Positions 26,594 to 35,305 of a stretch of DNA of 64,000 bases are shown here, one piece after another; the stretch's first letter is position 1, and the number at the start of each line of letters is the position of its first letter. The translations under genes were made by a program, and so were the position numbers. The stretch is from Methanobrevibacter millerae (lineage in GTDB: Archaea; Methanobacteriota; Methanobacteria; Methanobacteriales; Methanobacteriaceae), in assembly GCA_015063005.1 (NCBI GenBank), contig SUTF01000004.1, positions 139,290 to 203,289 of the forward strand, written 5' to 3'. Below the pieces are notes generated by a model, which saw only the letters and a list, made by a program, of their open reading frames with translations, was not told where the DNA came from and made no database searches.

Positions 26594-28690
26594 ATGAAAG
26601 ACCTCAATAAGATGTTTAAACCTGAATCTGTGGCCGTTATTGGAGCCTCAAACACTCCTGGAAAAGTAGGATACATCATTGTAGACAATTTAATCAATGA
26701 TGGATTTGAAGGAAAAATATATCCGGTAAACCCTAAAGGCGGGGAAATTTTAGGAAAACAAGCATATGCAAGTATAAAAGATATCCCCGAAAAAGTTGAT
26801 TTAGCAATAATCACAATCCCATCAGTCTTTGTTAATGATACAGTACGTGACTGTGGTGAAGTTGGCGTTGAAAACATGGTTGTTATTACCGCTGGTTTCA
26901 AAGAAGTTGGTGAAGAAGGAGCTAAATTGGAAGCTGAATTAACTGAACTTGGTGAAAAATACGGAATTAACATTATTGGACCAAACAGTTTAGGAATTAC
27001 CGATTCACACACTCCTTTAAACGGATCATTCTCACAAATGATGCCACCAAAAGGAAACATTGCATTTATCTCCCAAAGTGGAGCAATGATGGTTGCAATT
27101 ATCGATTGGAGTGTAACTTCAGGAATTGGATTCAGTAAAGTAATCAGTCTTGGAAACAAAGCTGGAGTAAACGAAATTGAATTATTACAATATTTAGCTG
27201 AAGATGATGAAACAAATGTAATTATCTGTTACTTAGAATCCATTTCAGATGATGAAGACTTCATCAGAACCATGAGAGAAACAGCAGCTAAAAAACCAAT
27301 CATTATTCTTAAATCCGGTTCATCCTCAGCAGGTGCAGAAGCTGCATCCTCACATACCGGAGCATTGGCAGGAAGTGACCTCGCATTCGATACCGCATTC
27401 GGTCAATCAGGAATCATGCGTGTAGAAACCATGGCAGAATTATTTGACTTAGGTTTAGCATTTTCCAAAGCACCACTCCCAGAAGGCAGTAATGTAGCAA
27501 TCATTACCAATGCAGGTGGAGGAGGAGTTTTAACCGTAGATGCTATGGAAAAAGTAGGTTTAGACCTTGTTAAATTTGATGATGAAACCACAGCCAGGTT
27601 AAAAGAATGTATCCCTGACGAAGGTAGTGCAAACAACCCTATTGATGTATTGGGAGATGCACCTGTACACAGATACCAAGAATCTCTCGACATCGTATTG
27701 CATGATGACAGAGTGGACAGTTTAATCGTTATGGTATGTCCAACCGCTTCAGCTGATCCTGACGGAATTGCACAGGCAATATTAGACGGAAGAAAAGATT
27801 CTAAAAAACCTATTGTTGTAGTTAACATGGGTGGTCCATCATTCGAAGCTGCAAATGAACTCTTAAGAGAAAACCACATTCCAACATATGTTTTCCCTGA
27901 AACTGCAGTTCATGCTCTTGCCGCAATGACCAACTATGCTAAACTTGATGAAAGGGAATACGATGACGTTGTTGAAAACATCACTGACGTTGACAAAGAC
28001 GCAGTAAAAGCAATATTCGAAAAGGTAACTGCTGACGGAAGAGATACCTTGCTTGGAAGTGAAGCATATGCAGTAGCTGAAGCTTATGGAATTTCCGCTG
28101 CACCAATCAAATTATCCACTTCTGCTGATGAAGCAGCAAGTTTGGCTGAAGAGATGGAATTCCCTGTTGTGCTTAAAATCGCATCAGACAAAATTTTACA
28201 CAAATCCGATATTGGTGGAGTAAAAGTTGGAATTTCAACTGTTGAAGAAGCTAAAGAAGCATATGATGAAATCATAGCAAACGCTAAAGCTGCACACCCA
28301 GACATCGTACCTGATGGTGTGGAAGTACAAAAAATGATGGAAACCGGTCAGGAAGTAATTGTAGGTATGATTAAAGACAAACAATTCGGACCTATGATTG
28401 CATTCGGTATGGGTGGAATCTACGTTAACCTTATTGAAGACGTATCATTCAAATTGGCTAAAGGATTATCATCCCAAGAAATTGATGAACAAATTGAAGC
28501 TACCAAAGTTTCAGAATTACTTAAAGGATACAGAGGAGAAGCTGCCTGTGATATCGAAGAAGTAAAAGAAGCTATTAAAAGAGTAGCTAGATTAACCTTA
28601 GACTTCCCAGAAATATCTGAACTTGATATCAACCCTATCTTCGTTTACGAAGAAGGCTCAAGCGCTTTAGATATTAAAATCAAATTATAA
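26594..28690 (+). CDS. ADP-forming acetate/acyl-CoA ligase, fused alpha-beta
   Basis: 698 residues. The enzyme interconverts acyl-CoA plus ADP plus phosphate with the acid plus CoA plus ATP. Domains: CoA-binding (SVAVIGASNTPGKVGYIIVDN, 12-32 region), succinyl-CoA ligase-like with GPNSLG and the phosphohistidine His 254 in SSHTGALAG, then a linker, and a C-terminal ATP-grasp part from about 470 (EAYGISAAPIKLSTS; FPVVLKIASDKILHKSDIGG; ELDINPIFVY). The alpha and beta parts, separate in some archaea, are fused here. It could feed acetate or branched-chain acids into CoA thioesters. A hairpin terminator follows. Confidence 0.93.
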   Translation: MKDLNKMFKPESVAVIGASNTPGKVGYIIVDNLINDGFEGKIYPVNPKGGEILGKQAYASIKDIPEKVDLAIITIPSVFVNDTVRDCGEVGVENMVVITAGFKEVGEEGAKLEAELTELGEKYGINIIGPNSLGITDSHTPLNGSFSQMMPPKGNIAFISQSGAMMVAIIDWSVTSGIGFSKVISLGNKAGVNEIELLQYLAEDDETNVIICYLESISDDEDFIRTMRETAAKKPIIILKSGSSSAGAEAASSHTGALAGSDLAFDTAFGQSGIMRVETMAELFDLGLAFSKAPLPEGSNVAIITNAGGGGVLTVDAMEKVGLDLVKFDDETTARLKECIPDEGSANNPIDVLGDAPVHRYQESLDIVLHDDRVDSLIVMVCPTASADPDGIAQAILDGRKDSKKPIVVVNMGGPSFEAANELLRENHIPTYVFPETAVHALAAMTNYAKLDEREYDDVVENITDVDKDAVKAIFEKVTADGRDTLLGSEAYAVAEAYGISAAPIKLSTSADEAASLAEEMEFPVVLKIASDKILHKSDIGGVKVGISTVEEAKEAYDEIIANAKAAHPDIVPDGVEVQKMMETGQEVIVGMIKDKQFGPMIAFGMGGIYVNLIEDVSFKLAKGLSSQEIDEQIEATKVSELLKGYRGEAACDIEEVKEAIKRVARLTLDFPEISELDINPIFVYEEGSSALDIKIKL

Positions 28691-28721
28691 TTTCTCTTTT
28701 TGAGAAATTCCCTCTTTTTTT
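28689..28721 (+). terminator. Hairpin plus T-tract terminator
   Basis: AATTTCTC (28689-28696) and GAGAAATT (28702-28709) form a perfect 8-bp stem with a five-T loop, followed by T-rich sequence at 28713-28725. It overlaps the stop codon of the acyl-CoA ligase gene. Confidence 0.65.
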
Positions 28722-28744
28722 ATTTTAAAACACCAGGTGTATTT

Positions 28745-29107
28745 ATGAACGGTGAAATAGATTTGGAATTATTTACCCTTGCCATCATACAACTAAACAA
28801 TGCTTTTCAAAAACTAAGTGAAAATGACACAGACGTTAAGGAATCACTGGATTCAAGCTATGAATACCTTAATGAATTATCCCAGTCATTGGAAGACATG
28901 CTTAAGGAAGATGAAATCAATGCAACAGAAGTTGAGCTGTTTTCCAAATATGCACTCAACATATTCCCTGAGTACAAAACCCAACTTGCAAACCTGGAAA
29001 ATTTAGATGATGATTTAAATGAATCCGTGATTAATTTAATTGAAGTTTTTGATAAACTATACAAAATAGCTGATGACTATTTTAAGAATAGGATGGTGAT
29101 GATGTGA
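28745..29107 (+). CDS. Hypothetical small helical protein
   Basis: 120 residues, unrecognised. It is acidic and almost all helical (LFTLAIIQLNNAFQKL, SSYEYLNELSQSLEDMLK, ESVINLIEVFDKLYKIADDY). AGGTG 6-7 bases before ATG 28745 fixes the start; an upstream in-frame ATG at 28700 lies in the terminator. It overlaps the following DUF447 gene by 4 bases, so the two proteins may work together, perhaps as partner and enzyme. Confidence 0.65.
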   Translation: MNGEIDLELFTLAIIQLNNAFQKLSENDTDVKESLDSSYEYLNELSQSLEDMLKEDEINATEVELFSKYALNIFPEYKTQLANLENLDDDLNESVINLIEVFDKLYKIADDYFKNRMVMM

Positions 29108-29730
29108 AATATGATTTAAGTAAAGTCGGCATACATATGAACTTGCAATATGAATGCATTACTACAACAATTAACTCGAACGGGAAAAAGAATTCTGCTC
29201 CATTCGCATTCATCTACTTGGGTGAGGACAAAGTGATGTGCAGAATCTTTGAAGGTTCACAAAGCCTGAAAAATATTCAAGAAACAAGACAGTATGTGGT
29301 TAATGTAACCCAAGACCCAATTATTTTTACCAAATCAATAATTGATGAGCTTCCAGAAGAGCATTATACTGATGATGAAGACATTGCCATTTTAAAGGAT
29401 GCCGGATCATATCTAATCATTGAAGTTGATGAAATTGAAATGAAAACACCAGAAGACTTCCCGATAAAAAACGACACCAACATTTACTTCATTAACGGGA
29501 CAATCAAAGACTTTGTCATTAATGATGAATCCATAAAAGCATTCAATAGAGGTTTTTCTTCATTAATCGAATCATTGGTGAACTGCAGCCGCTACAAAAT
29601 CGTGAATGGCGAGAAAAAGCAGTTTTATAAAGACCGTCTTGAAGAAAACAAAAGAATCATCAATAAAGTATCCGACGAAAACACTCAAAAAGCAATGGAA
29701 ATCCTTGCTGAAGAGTACAACAAATACTAA
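29104..29730 (+). CDS. DUF447 FMN-binding split-barrel protein
   Basis: 208 residues starting at GTG 29104. MKYDLSKVGIHMNLQYECIT followed by NGKKNSAPFAFIYLG is the hallmark of DUF447, a flavin reductase-like split barrel that binds FMN. YVVNVTQDPIIFTKSIIDEL is the second conserved segment, and FNRGFSSLIESLVNCSRYKI the helical part. Homologues are widespread in methanogens without assigned reaction. GGTGAT upstream serves as ribosome site. It is translationally coupled to the preceding helical protein. Confidence 0.82.
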   Translation: MKYDLSKVGIHMNLQYECITTTINSNGKKNSAPFAFIYLGEDKVMCRIFEGSQSLKNIQETRQYVVNVTQDPIIFTKSIIDELPEEHYTDDEDIAILKDAGSYLIIEVDEIEMKTPEDFPIKNDTNIYFINGTIKDFVINDESIKAFNRGFSSLIESLVNCSRYKIVNGEKKQFYKDRLEENKRIINKVSDENTQKAMEILAEEYNKY

Positions 29731-29758
29731 TTTTTAAAAAAAAAAGATAAGGAGGGAA

Positions 29759-30730
29759 TTATTTTCCTTCCCAGTATAATTTATCATGTGGAATAGTATT
29801 ATTTAAAATACCTAAATCAACTTCTAATTGCATGAAACTGTCCACGTTAGCTTTATAGGTATCGTTTAAACCTGAAATGAATGGGAAACTAGCTAAAGAG
29901 TTTGCTTCAACATTCTTATCAGACACGATATCTTTAGGTAATAAATCTACAACTGCACTAGCATTATTTTTGACATTATCGTTAATGAAGTTAGTAGCGT
30001 TTTCGTGGATTGCTACAATATTTTTAACAGTGTCAGGGTGTTTGTCGATTAAATCTTGTGATGCTACAACAACACAGCAAGGGTGGTTAGGTAATATATC
30101 ACTAGATCTTGCTAAAACACCGTTTCCAGCAGCTTCAGAAGAGCTTACGAATGGTTGGAAAGTTACACCAGCATCAATTGTGTTGGTTCTGATTGCATCG
30201 TTGATTGAAGGAGTTTTCATTGCGGATGCATTTACTTTATCCATTGATAAGCCAGTTGAGTTTAAGTAGTAGTTTAACAATACGTATTGGATTGATGCTT
30301 CACCTGGAGTTGCAATGTTTTTACCAGATAAGTCTGAAGCAGAAGAAATTCCAGAATTGTTAGAAATAATGATTCCACTACCTTCATTTTGAGCAGCAGA
30401 AATGATTTTTACAGGAACACCTTTTTCAACTGAAGACAATACAGGAGAAATACCAACGTATCCAACGTCAACTTTTCCACTTGCCATAGCAGTCATTAAG
30501 TCCCCACCATTGTTGAACTGAACAAGTTCAGTTTCAATACCTTTTTCTTTGTATAAACCTTGAGCATCAGCTACAAATAATGCAGAATCGTGATCAGAAG
30601 GTAAATAACCAATAGTTACTTTGTTGCCTGAGTCCCCACCTAAAAAGTCGAACCATCCAGCGCTAACTGAACCCATTGCGAGTAAGGCTATTAAGACTAC
30701 AGCTAAAATAACACCTATTTTTTTATTCAT
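29759..30730 (-). CDS. ABC transporter substrate-binding protein (SsuA/nitrate-taurine type)
   Basis: 323 residues. A signal peptide (about 1-24, KKIGVILAVVLIALLAMGSV) ends in VSA. The mature part starts with VTIGYLPSDHDSALFVADAQ and contains MASGKVDVGYVGISPVLSSV, ISNNSGISSASDLSGKNIAT and the SsuA/NMT1-like ASQDLIDKHPDTVKNIVAIH. Ligands of the group are sulfonates, nitrate, bicarbonate or thiamine precursors; the ligand here is unknown. No permease or ATPase gene lies beside it in the window. GGTGAT precedes the ATG. The promoter carries ATAACA-AA-TGTTAT, the same palindrome as the sulfur cluster at 37-41 kb. Confidence 0.88.
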   Translation of the reverse strand: MNKKIGVILAVVLIALLAMGSVSAGWFDFLGGDSGNKVTIGYLPSDHDSALFVADAQGLYKEKGIETELVQFNNGGDLMTAMASGKVDVGYVGISPVLSSVEKGVPVKIISAAQNEGSGIIISNNSGISSASDLSGKNIATPGEASIQYVLLNYYLNSTGLSMDKVNASAMKTPSINDAIRTNTIDAGVTFQPFVSSSEAAGNGVLARSSDILPNHPCCVVVASQDLIDKHPDTVKNIVAIHENATNFINDNVKNNASAVVDLLPKDIVSDKNVEANSLASFPFISGLNDTYKANVDSFMQLEVDLGILNNTIPHDKLYWEGK

Positions 30731-30749
30731 TGAATCACCAAAATTTTTT

Positions 30750-30763
30750 ATAACAAATGTTAT
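30750..30763 (-). promoter_or_regulatory. TAACA-N2-TGTTA operator before the substrate-binding protein
   Basis: ATAACAAATGTTAT is an inverted repeat apart from its central two bases and lies 20 bases upstream of the start codon. A TATA-like sequence lies further upstream, so the box would overlap the transcription start. Same position and sequence as the boxes at 37513, 37777 and 40706. Confidence 0.7.
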
Positions 30764-30947
30764 ATTTTTTCATATAATCAACTAAACAAGTTGAAAACAG
30801 CAAAAAAATAAAACATCATGAATCCCTATAATCATTAATATTAATTTAGGAGTATATAAACTTACTGACTTGAAAATTTGAAAAAATAATTATCATCAGC
30901 CAAAAAAACGAAGTAACAATGTTATTCAATAAAATGTGGGAAATTAG

Positions 30948-33710
30948 TTAAAAAGATAAAGAGGAATAATATCCATTAAGTCTATAGTTATAGTTATTCC
31001 AGTTAACAACCTGACCCAATGAGTTTCTACGATTTATTGAATCACTAACAATCCAGATGTCATCCACCAAAACTTGAGTCCATACATGGCCGCCTGAATC
31101 CCCATCACCGAATACACATGTTCCATGAACATATCTGGCAGGAAGGCCCGCAGCCCTATATAAAGCAATTGATAAATGAGATTGGTCAACACAATTTCCT
31201 CTTTTGGCATGCAATGTCCCTACAGCACCATAGTAAGTGTCATAGTAATAGCTATATGATATTTGATCCCTCACATAGTTAAATATGGCTATAGCCTTAT
31301 CCAAAGGATTGGTTAAACCACCAGTCAATCGGTTTGCAAGCGCAACAATCTCAGAGTTTGAAACAGGACAGTTTCGAGAACTGGCAAGATATGGAGCCAA
31401 ATTTGAAATAGTGTTTTTGGAATTCAATACACTGTTTGATACAAGGATATTTGATTGGCCTGCATTATCTCCTTCAATATACATATATACAATTATATAC
31501 TGTCCCAAAGCCAAATTTCCAACAGAAATCGTGGCAACACCTTGATCATTTGTATATGCACGCGTAGTTATCCCATTATATGAAAACTCAATTAATGCAT
31601 TTGAAATCGGATTTTTATATGCATCAAGCAGTGTTACTGAATAGTCACGAGTCAATTTAGGAATCAAGCTTAAATCAACACCGGTTAAAATACTTCCATT
31701 AACCAGAACATGATTTGATTTAGTGTCGGCTTTATAAAACGGATTAGTAATAGATGTAGTGACATCATAGTATCCTACCGGAAGATTGATATTTAACTTA
31801 GCAACCCCAGAGGCATTAGTGGTTCTTGCATATGAAACTCCTGAAATATCAAATGTTACATCAATACCCTCTAAAGGAGCCTTATTCCCATCAGTTAATA
31901 TTGCGGTAAATGCTTTGCTGTCGCCATAATCAAAAGCCAAATCCTTGGTGGATAAATATGCAGAGATTTTTGAAACAGTAATAGTATTTGATCCCACATT
32001 ATAATCTACATCATTAATTTTTGAATATACATAGGAAATTTTATAAGTTCCAGGATTCAAGTTAATGTTTAGGCCTGCAACACCATTTTCATCAGTAATG
32101 AGGGAATATGAGTTGCCTGAAACATTGAATACAATGCTTTCATTTGCCATCGGAACTGACTTCAAATCCGTCAAGGTAACATTAAATCTTGAACCGTCAT
32201 GATAAGTCATCTTCAAATCTTTTCCGGATAGGATATTAGTTGCATTTTCCACAGTTAACTTATTTGAAGATTTATATGAATAATAATTCATGTTTCCTTC
32301 AAATTCATATTCTATTGAATATTTGCCCTCTTGAAGCTTTGGAATTACTATTTTTGCCTCACCGTTTTCATCGGTGACTATATTTTCGCAAATACCATCA
32401 TACTTAAAAATAATAGTTTCTAAAGGAATTGACTTGTTGTTTAATCCCACCAATGTGACAGCATAATCCCTATTTAATCCTGCAATAGCATGGCTATTGG
32501 AATCTTTAATTGTAACATGAGATTTGGCAATTACAATCCTGTTAGAAATAGATAAGCCTTTATGATTGGTAGATGTTATGATATATTCACCGACATTGAG
32601 GTTGATATTCAAATATGCATTTCCTTTAGCATCAGTGCTTCGAGTGTAAAATACTCCATTGACATTGAATTTGACCTCGCTATTGGCTAAAGGATTACCC
32701 CCATCATCAAGAACATGTGCAGTAAACCTGCTTCCGTCCCTATATGTCATGGTCAGGTCATTTGAATAAATTGTAGGTAATACTTCAATATTGTTGGAAT
32801 GCATTTCACCATTAAGAGGATTAGTGGCAGTGATAGTATAGTTACCCGGATTTAAGTTAATATTTAGCTGAGCAATGGCATTTTCATTAATACTGCGAGT
32901 ATACATGACCCCATTAATGTTGAATGTTACGCTTCCAGCAGTTAAAGGATTGCCTGAACCATCCAATAGACTTACACGATATTGGGTATCATTTTTATAG
33001 TATTTTACAATATCCGAAGAGATTAATGTGGACAGCACAGTGATATTATTGGAGTGCATTTCCTCATTGACAGGGTTGGTTGCAGTCAGGACATATTTTC
33101 CCGGCAAAAGGTTTATGTTTAGCCTAGCAACACCATTTTGATCCGTTTTTCTTTGATAGAATACTCCATTAATATTGAAGGTAACCATAGTATCCCTTAA
33201 AAAATTGCCGCCAGCATCAACAAAAGTGGCGTAATACTGAGTATCGTTCATATAATACTTCTCAATATCCTGCCCATTAATTGTAGACAACACTTTTACA
33301 GTATTGGAAGCAAAAGATGATGCGTAATTTTCATTACCTGAATAGCTGGAAGAAATATTGTAAATTCCTGGATTCAAATTAATTAGGATGGATGCAAGTC
33401 CATATTCGTTTGTGGTTCTTGTATAATTATTCCCATTGATTTTAAATATAATGCTTTGATTAGCCAGAAGCTTACCTTCATCATCAGATAGAATAACATT
33501 GAATGCAGTTCCGTCCTTATAATATAATTGAGTATCGTTTCCAAAAAGAGCAGTTTGCTTTACACTATTGGAAACATCACCATAGGAACTTGCATTTGAT
33601 ATGGAAATATCCTCATCTTGTGAAAAATTATCATTTAATAAACCAGAATCAGTCATATTCGAAGCTGAAACTGAAGAAATACCGATGAACAATATTAAAA
33701 TAAATGTCAT
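30948..33710 (-). CDS. Surface protein with eight Ig-like repeats and a transglutaminase-like domain
   Basis: 920 residues from ATG 33710. After an N-terminal hydrophobic stretch (TFILILFIGISSVSA) come about eight 85-95 residue beta-sandwich repeats. Typical repeat motifs are VTFNINGVFYQRKT and ARLNINLLPGKYVLTATNP, separated by short linkers. From about residue 765 there is a helical entry (SNSEIVALANRLTGG) and then a transglutaminase-like fold with the triad Cys 840 (RGNCVDQSHL), His 875 (GGHVWTQV) and Asp 890 (IVSDSINRR). Pseudomurein endoisopeptidases PeiW and PeiP use the same fold and triad, so this may cut or link cell-wall peptides. The repeats would hold it at the wall. The true start is probably 38 bases upstream (see 33707-33748). 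Confidence 0.85.
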   Translation of the reverse strand: MTFILILFIGISSVSASNMTDSGLLNDNFSQDEDISISNASSYGDVSNSVKQTALFGNDTQLYYKDGTAFNVILSDDEGKLLANQSIIFKINGNNYTRTTNEYGLASILINLNPGIYNISSSYSGNENYASSFASNTVKVLSTINGQDIEKYYMNDTQYYATFVDAGGNFLRDTMVTFNINGVFYQRKTDQNGVARLNINLLPGKYVLTATNPVNEEMHSNNITVLSTLISSDIVKYYKNDTQYRVSLLDGSGNPLTAGSVTFNINGVMYTRSINENAIAQLNINLNPGNYTITATNPLNGEMHSNNIEVLPTIYSNDLTMTYRDGSRFTAHVLDDGGNPLANSEVKFNVNGVFYTRSTDAKGNAYLNINLNVGEYIITSTNHKGLSISNRIVIAKSHVTIKDSNSHAIAGLNRDYAVTLVGLNNKSIPLETIIFKYDGICENIVTDENGEAKIVIPKLQEGKYSIEYEFEGNMNYYSYKSSNKLTVENATNILSGKDLKMTYHDGSRFNVTLTDLKSVPMANESIVFNVSGNSYSLITDENGVAGLNINLNPGTYKISYVYSKINDVDYNVGSNTITVSKISAYLSTKDLAFDYGDSKAFTAILTDGNKAPLEGIDVTFDISGVSYARTTNASGVAKLNINLPVGYYDVTTSITNPFYKADTKSNHVLVNGSILTGVDLSLIPKLTRDYSVTLLDAYKNPISNALIEFSYNGITTRAYTNDQGVATISVGNLALGQYIIVYMYIEGDNAGQSNILVSNSVLNSKNTISNLAPYLASSRNCPVSNSEIVALANRLTGGLTNPLDKAIAIFNYVRDQISYSYYYDTYYGAVGTLHAKRGNCVDQSHLSIALYRAAGLPARYVHGTCVFGDGDSGGHVWTQVLVDDIWIVSDSINRRNSLGQVVNWNNYNYRLNGYYSSLSF

Positions 33711-33748
33711 GACAGCAACATATTTATTAGAAATTTTTTCACATCCAT
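33707..33748 (-). other. Upstream signal-peptide start out of frame by one base at an A6 tract
   Basis: On the minus strand ATG-GAT-GTG starts at 33748, followed by six A (33739-33734). In this frame translation stops at 33707-33709. With one more A, the frame reads MDVKKISNKYVAVMTFILIL and runs straight into the surface protein, giving a textbook signal peptide with a charged n-region. This suggests a recent single-base deletion, phase variation, or an assembly error in the A-tract. No start codon exists in the current frame upstream of ATG 33710. Confidence 0.55.
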
Positions 33749-33890
33749 ATCAATTAAAAAAAAACATTATTAAAATAAAGATATATAAAAATTAATTAAA
33801 TTATAATATATAAATATTTTCAATATTTAAATACAAAATATAAACAAAAGCACAAAATGATTACTTGAAAATTAAAAAAAATATGATGAA

Positions 33891-35291
33891 TTAAACATCA
33901 CAGCAGTTTTCAACAAATGCCAAATTCAAATACTTTTTTAATTCATCAGACTTATTAGGATTAATATTTTTCAAAGAATTGATGCTTGTTTTTTTGTTAT
34001 TTTTAGAAATTAGAGTATTGGCTTTGATGAAACCATTTTTCTTGACTAATTCCAAAAATCTCTTACCATAAGTAAGTTCAGGATTGGAAACACGCTTAAG
34101 CATCAGATTTAATGTTGCAGGATCGCCTATTCCCAACACTTCACACATTCCGTGCATTTCATTGATTATTTCGCCAGCCCATTGCTTCAATGTAACCTCT
34201 TGGCCATCTTTAATGAGCCTCATTGAATCATCATAAGCTCTTTCTGCAGTGTTTTCTTCATTTAAAAATGCTTCCTCCTGCCAAGATTCGTAATCTGACT
34301 CTGATTTAATCATCATATAAATCAAAAACAATTGAAGAAAATGCATGTCATGCCTTACAAGACCGCATTTGTAAAATGGATTGATGTCCAATGTTCTGAT
34401 TTCAATATATTGAATTCCATCATTTTTCAATGAATTCAATAAGTCCTTTGGATCTTTTGGCTTTAATCTTACCTGAGTGTATAGTTCTCTGGCACCAGAA
34501 ATATCTCCATTTTCAATGAATCCGCTAACATCACTTACAAATCCATCAACACTTTCGTAAGAAGGATATAATTCTTTTAAGTTTTTATATCCGCATGATG
34601 CATTTCTAAATGATGGACCATTGGTTGAATAATAGCTACCATAGCCATCTTCACCATCCATCAATTCAAGACAATCATTTGTAAATGTCTTATGACAGCT
34701 TACAGAACAGCCTGTCAAGTATATTATGAGCCAGCAGTGCCTCAAATAATTTCTTGCAATTTTTAAATAGACTTCATTTCGAAACTCCTGAAAAGACAAA
34801 TCAGGATTATATATCTTATTTAATTTCCTTAAAAAATCATCAGTAAATGAAAAATTGAAATGGACTCCTGAAATCATTTGCTTTTTAAGACCATACTTTT
34901 CAGCCAATTTCAGCCTATATTCATGAGAATCTGCACCTTCCTCAGAGTATTGGGCTATTGGAATATGCTCGTCATCAGGCAAAATGCAGGGAATTGACTG
35001 AAACCACAGATATTCATCGTCAGGAATTGATGCATTAACCAAATCAGACAATAGGGAGAATGTATCAAATGCCTCATCAATAGTTCTGAATGGAGGAGTA
35101 ATGATTTCTATTTGGCTTTCTGAAAAGTCTGTAGTTACCAAAGGGTTTTTCAGTTTGTCTCCAAAAACTGCAGGATGTGGCGTTAGAGATAATTTTCCAT
35201 TCTTTTTAGCCCTTAAACTTTCCCATTCAATCCCAAATGAACCAGCCAAAATTTCATCTGGTGAAAATCTAGATAATCTTAATAAATCCAT
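33891..35291 (-). CDS. Glutamate-cysteine ligase (GshA/GshF N-domain type)
   Basis: 466 residues from ATG 35291, with a GGGGGA site 7 bases upstream. SFGIEWESLRAKKNGKLSLT, then HPAVFGDKLKNPLVTTDFSE, SQIEIITPPFRTIDEAF, FQSIPCILPDDEHIPIAQYSE and KKQMISGVHFNFSF are the same ordered motifs as the glutamate-cysteine ligase domain of GshF-type bacterial enzymes. The first Glu residues (GIEWE, ESQIEI) are likely metal and ATP ligands. It would join the gamma-carboxyl of glutamate to cysteine or another amine. Glutathione synthesis is unusual for methanogens, so the product is uncertain. It is the last gene of the operon, starting inside the end of the preceding gene. Confidence 0.85.
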   Translation of the reverse strand: MDLLRLSRFSPDEILAGSFGIEWESLRAKKNGKLSLTPHPAVFGDKLKNPLVTTDFSESQIEIITPPFRTIDEAFDTFSLLSDLVNASIPDDEYLWFQSIPCILPDDEHIPIAQYSEEGADSHEYRLKLAEKYGLKKQMISGVHFNFSFTDDFLRKLNKIYNPDLSFQEFRNEVYLKIARNYLRHCWLIIYLTGCSVSCHKTFTNDCLELMDGEDGYGSYYSTNGPSFRNASCGYKNLKELYPSYESVDGFVSDVSGFIENGDISGARELYTQVRLKPKDPKDLLNSLKNDGIQYIEIRTLDINPFYKCGLVRHDMHFLQLFLIYMMIKSESDYESWQEEAFLNEENTAERAYDDSMRLIKDGQEVTLKQWAGEIINEMHGMCEVLGIGDPATLNLMLKRVSNPELTYGKRFLELVKKNGFIKANTLISKNNKKTSINSLKNINPNKSDELKKYLNLAFVENCCDV

Positions 35292-35305
35292 ATTCATTCC
35301 CCCAA

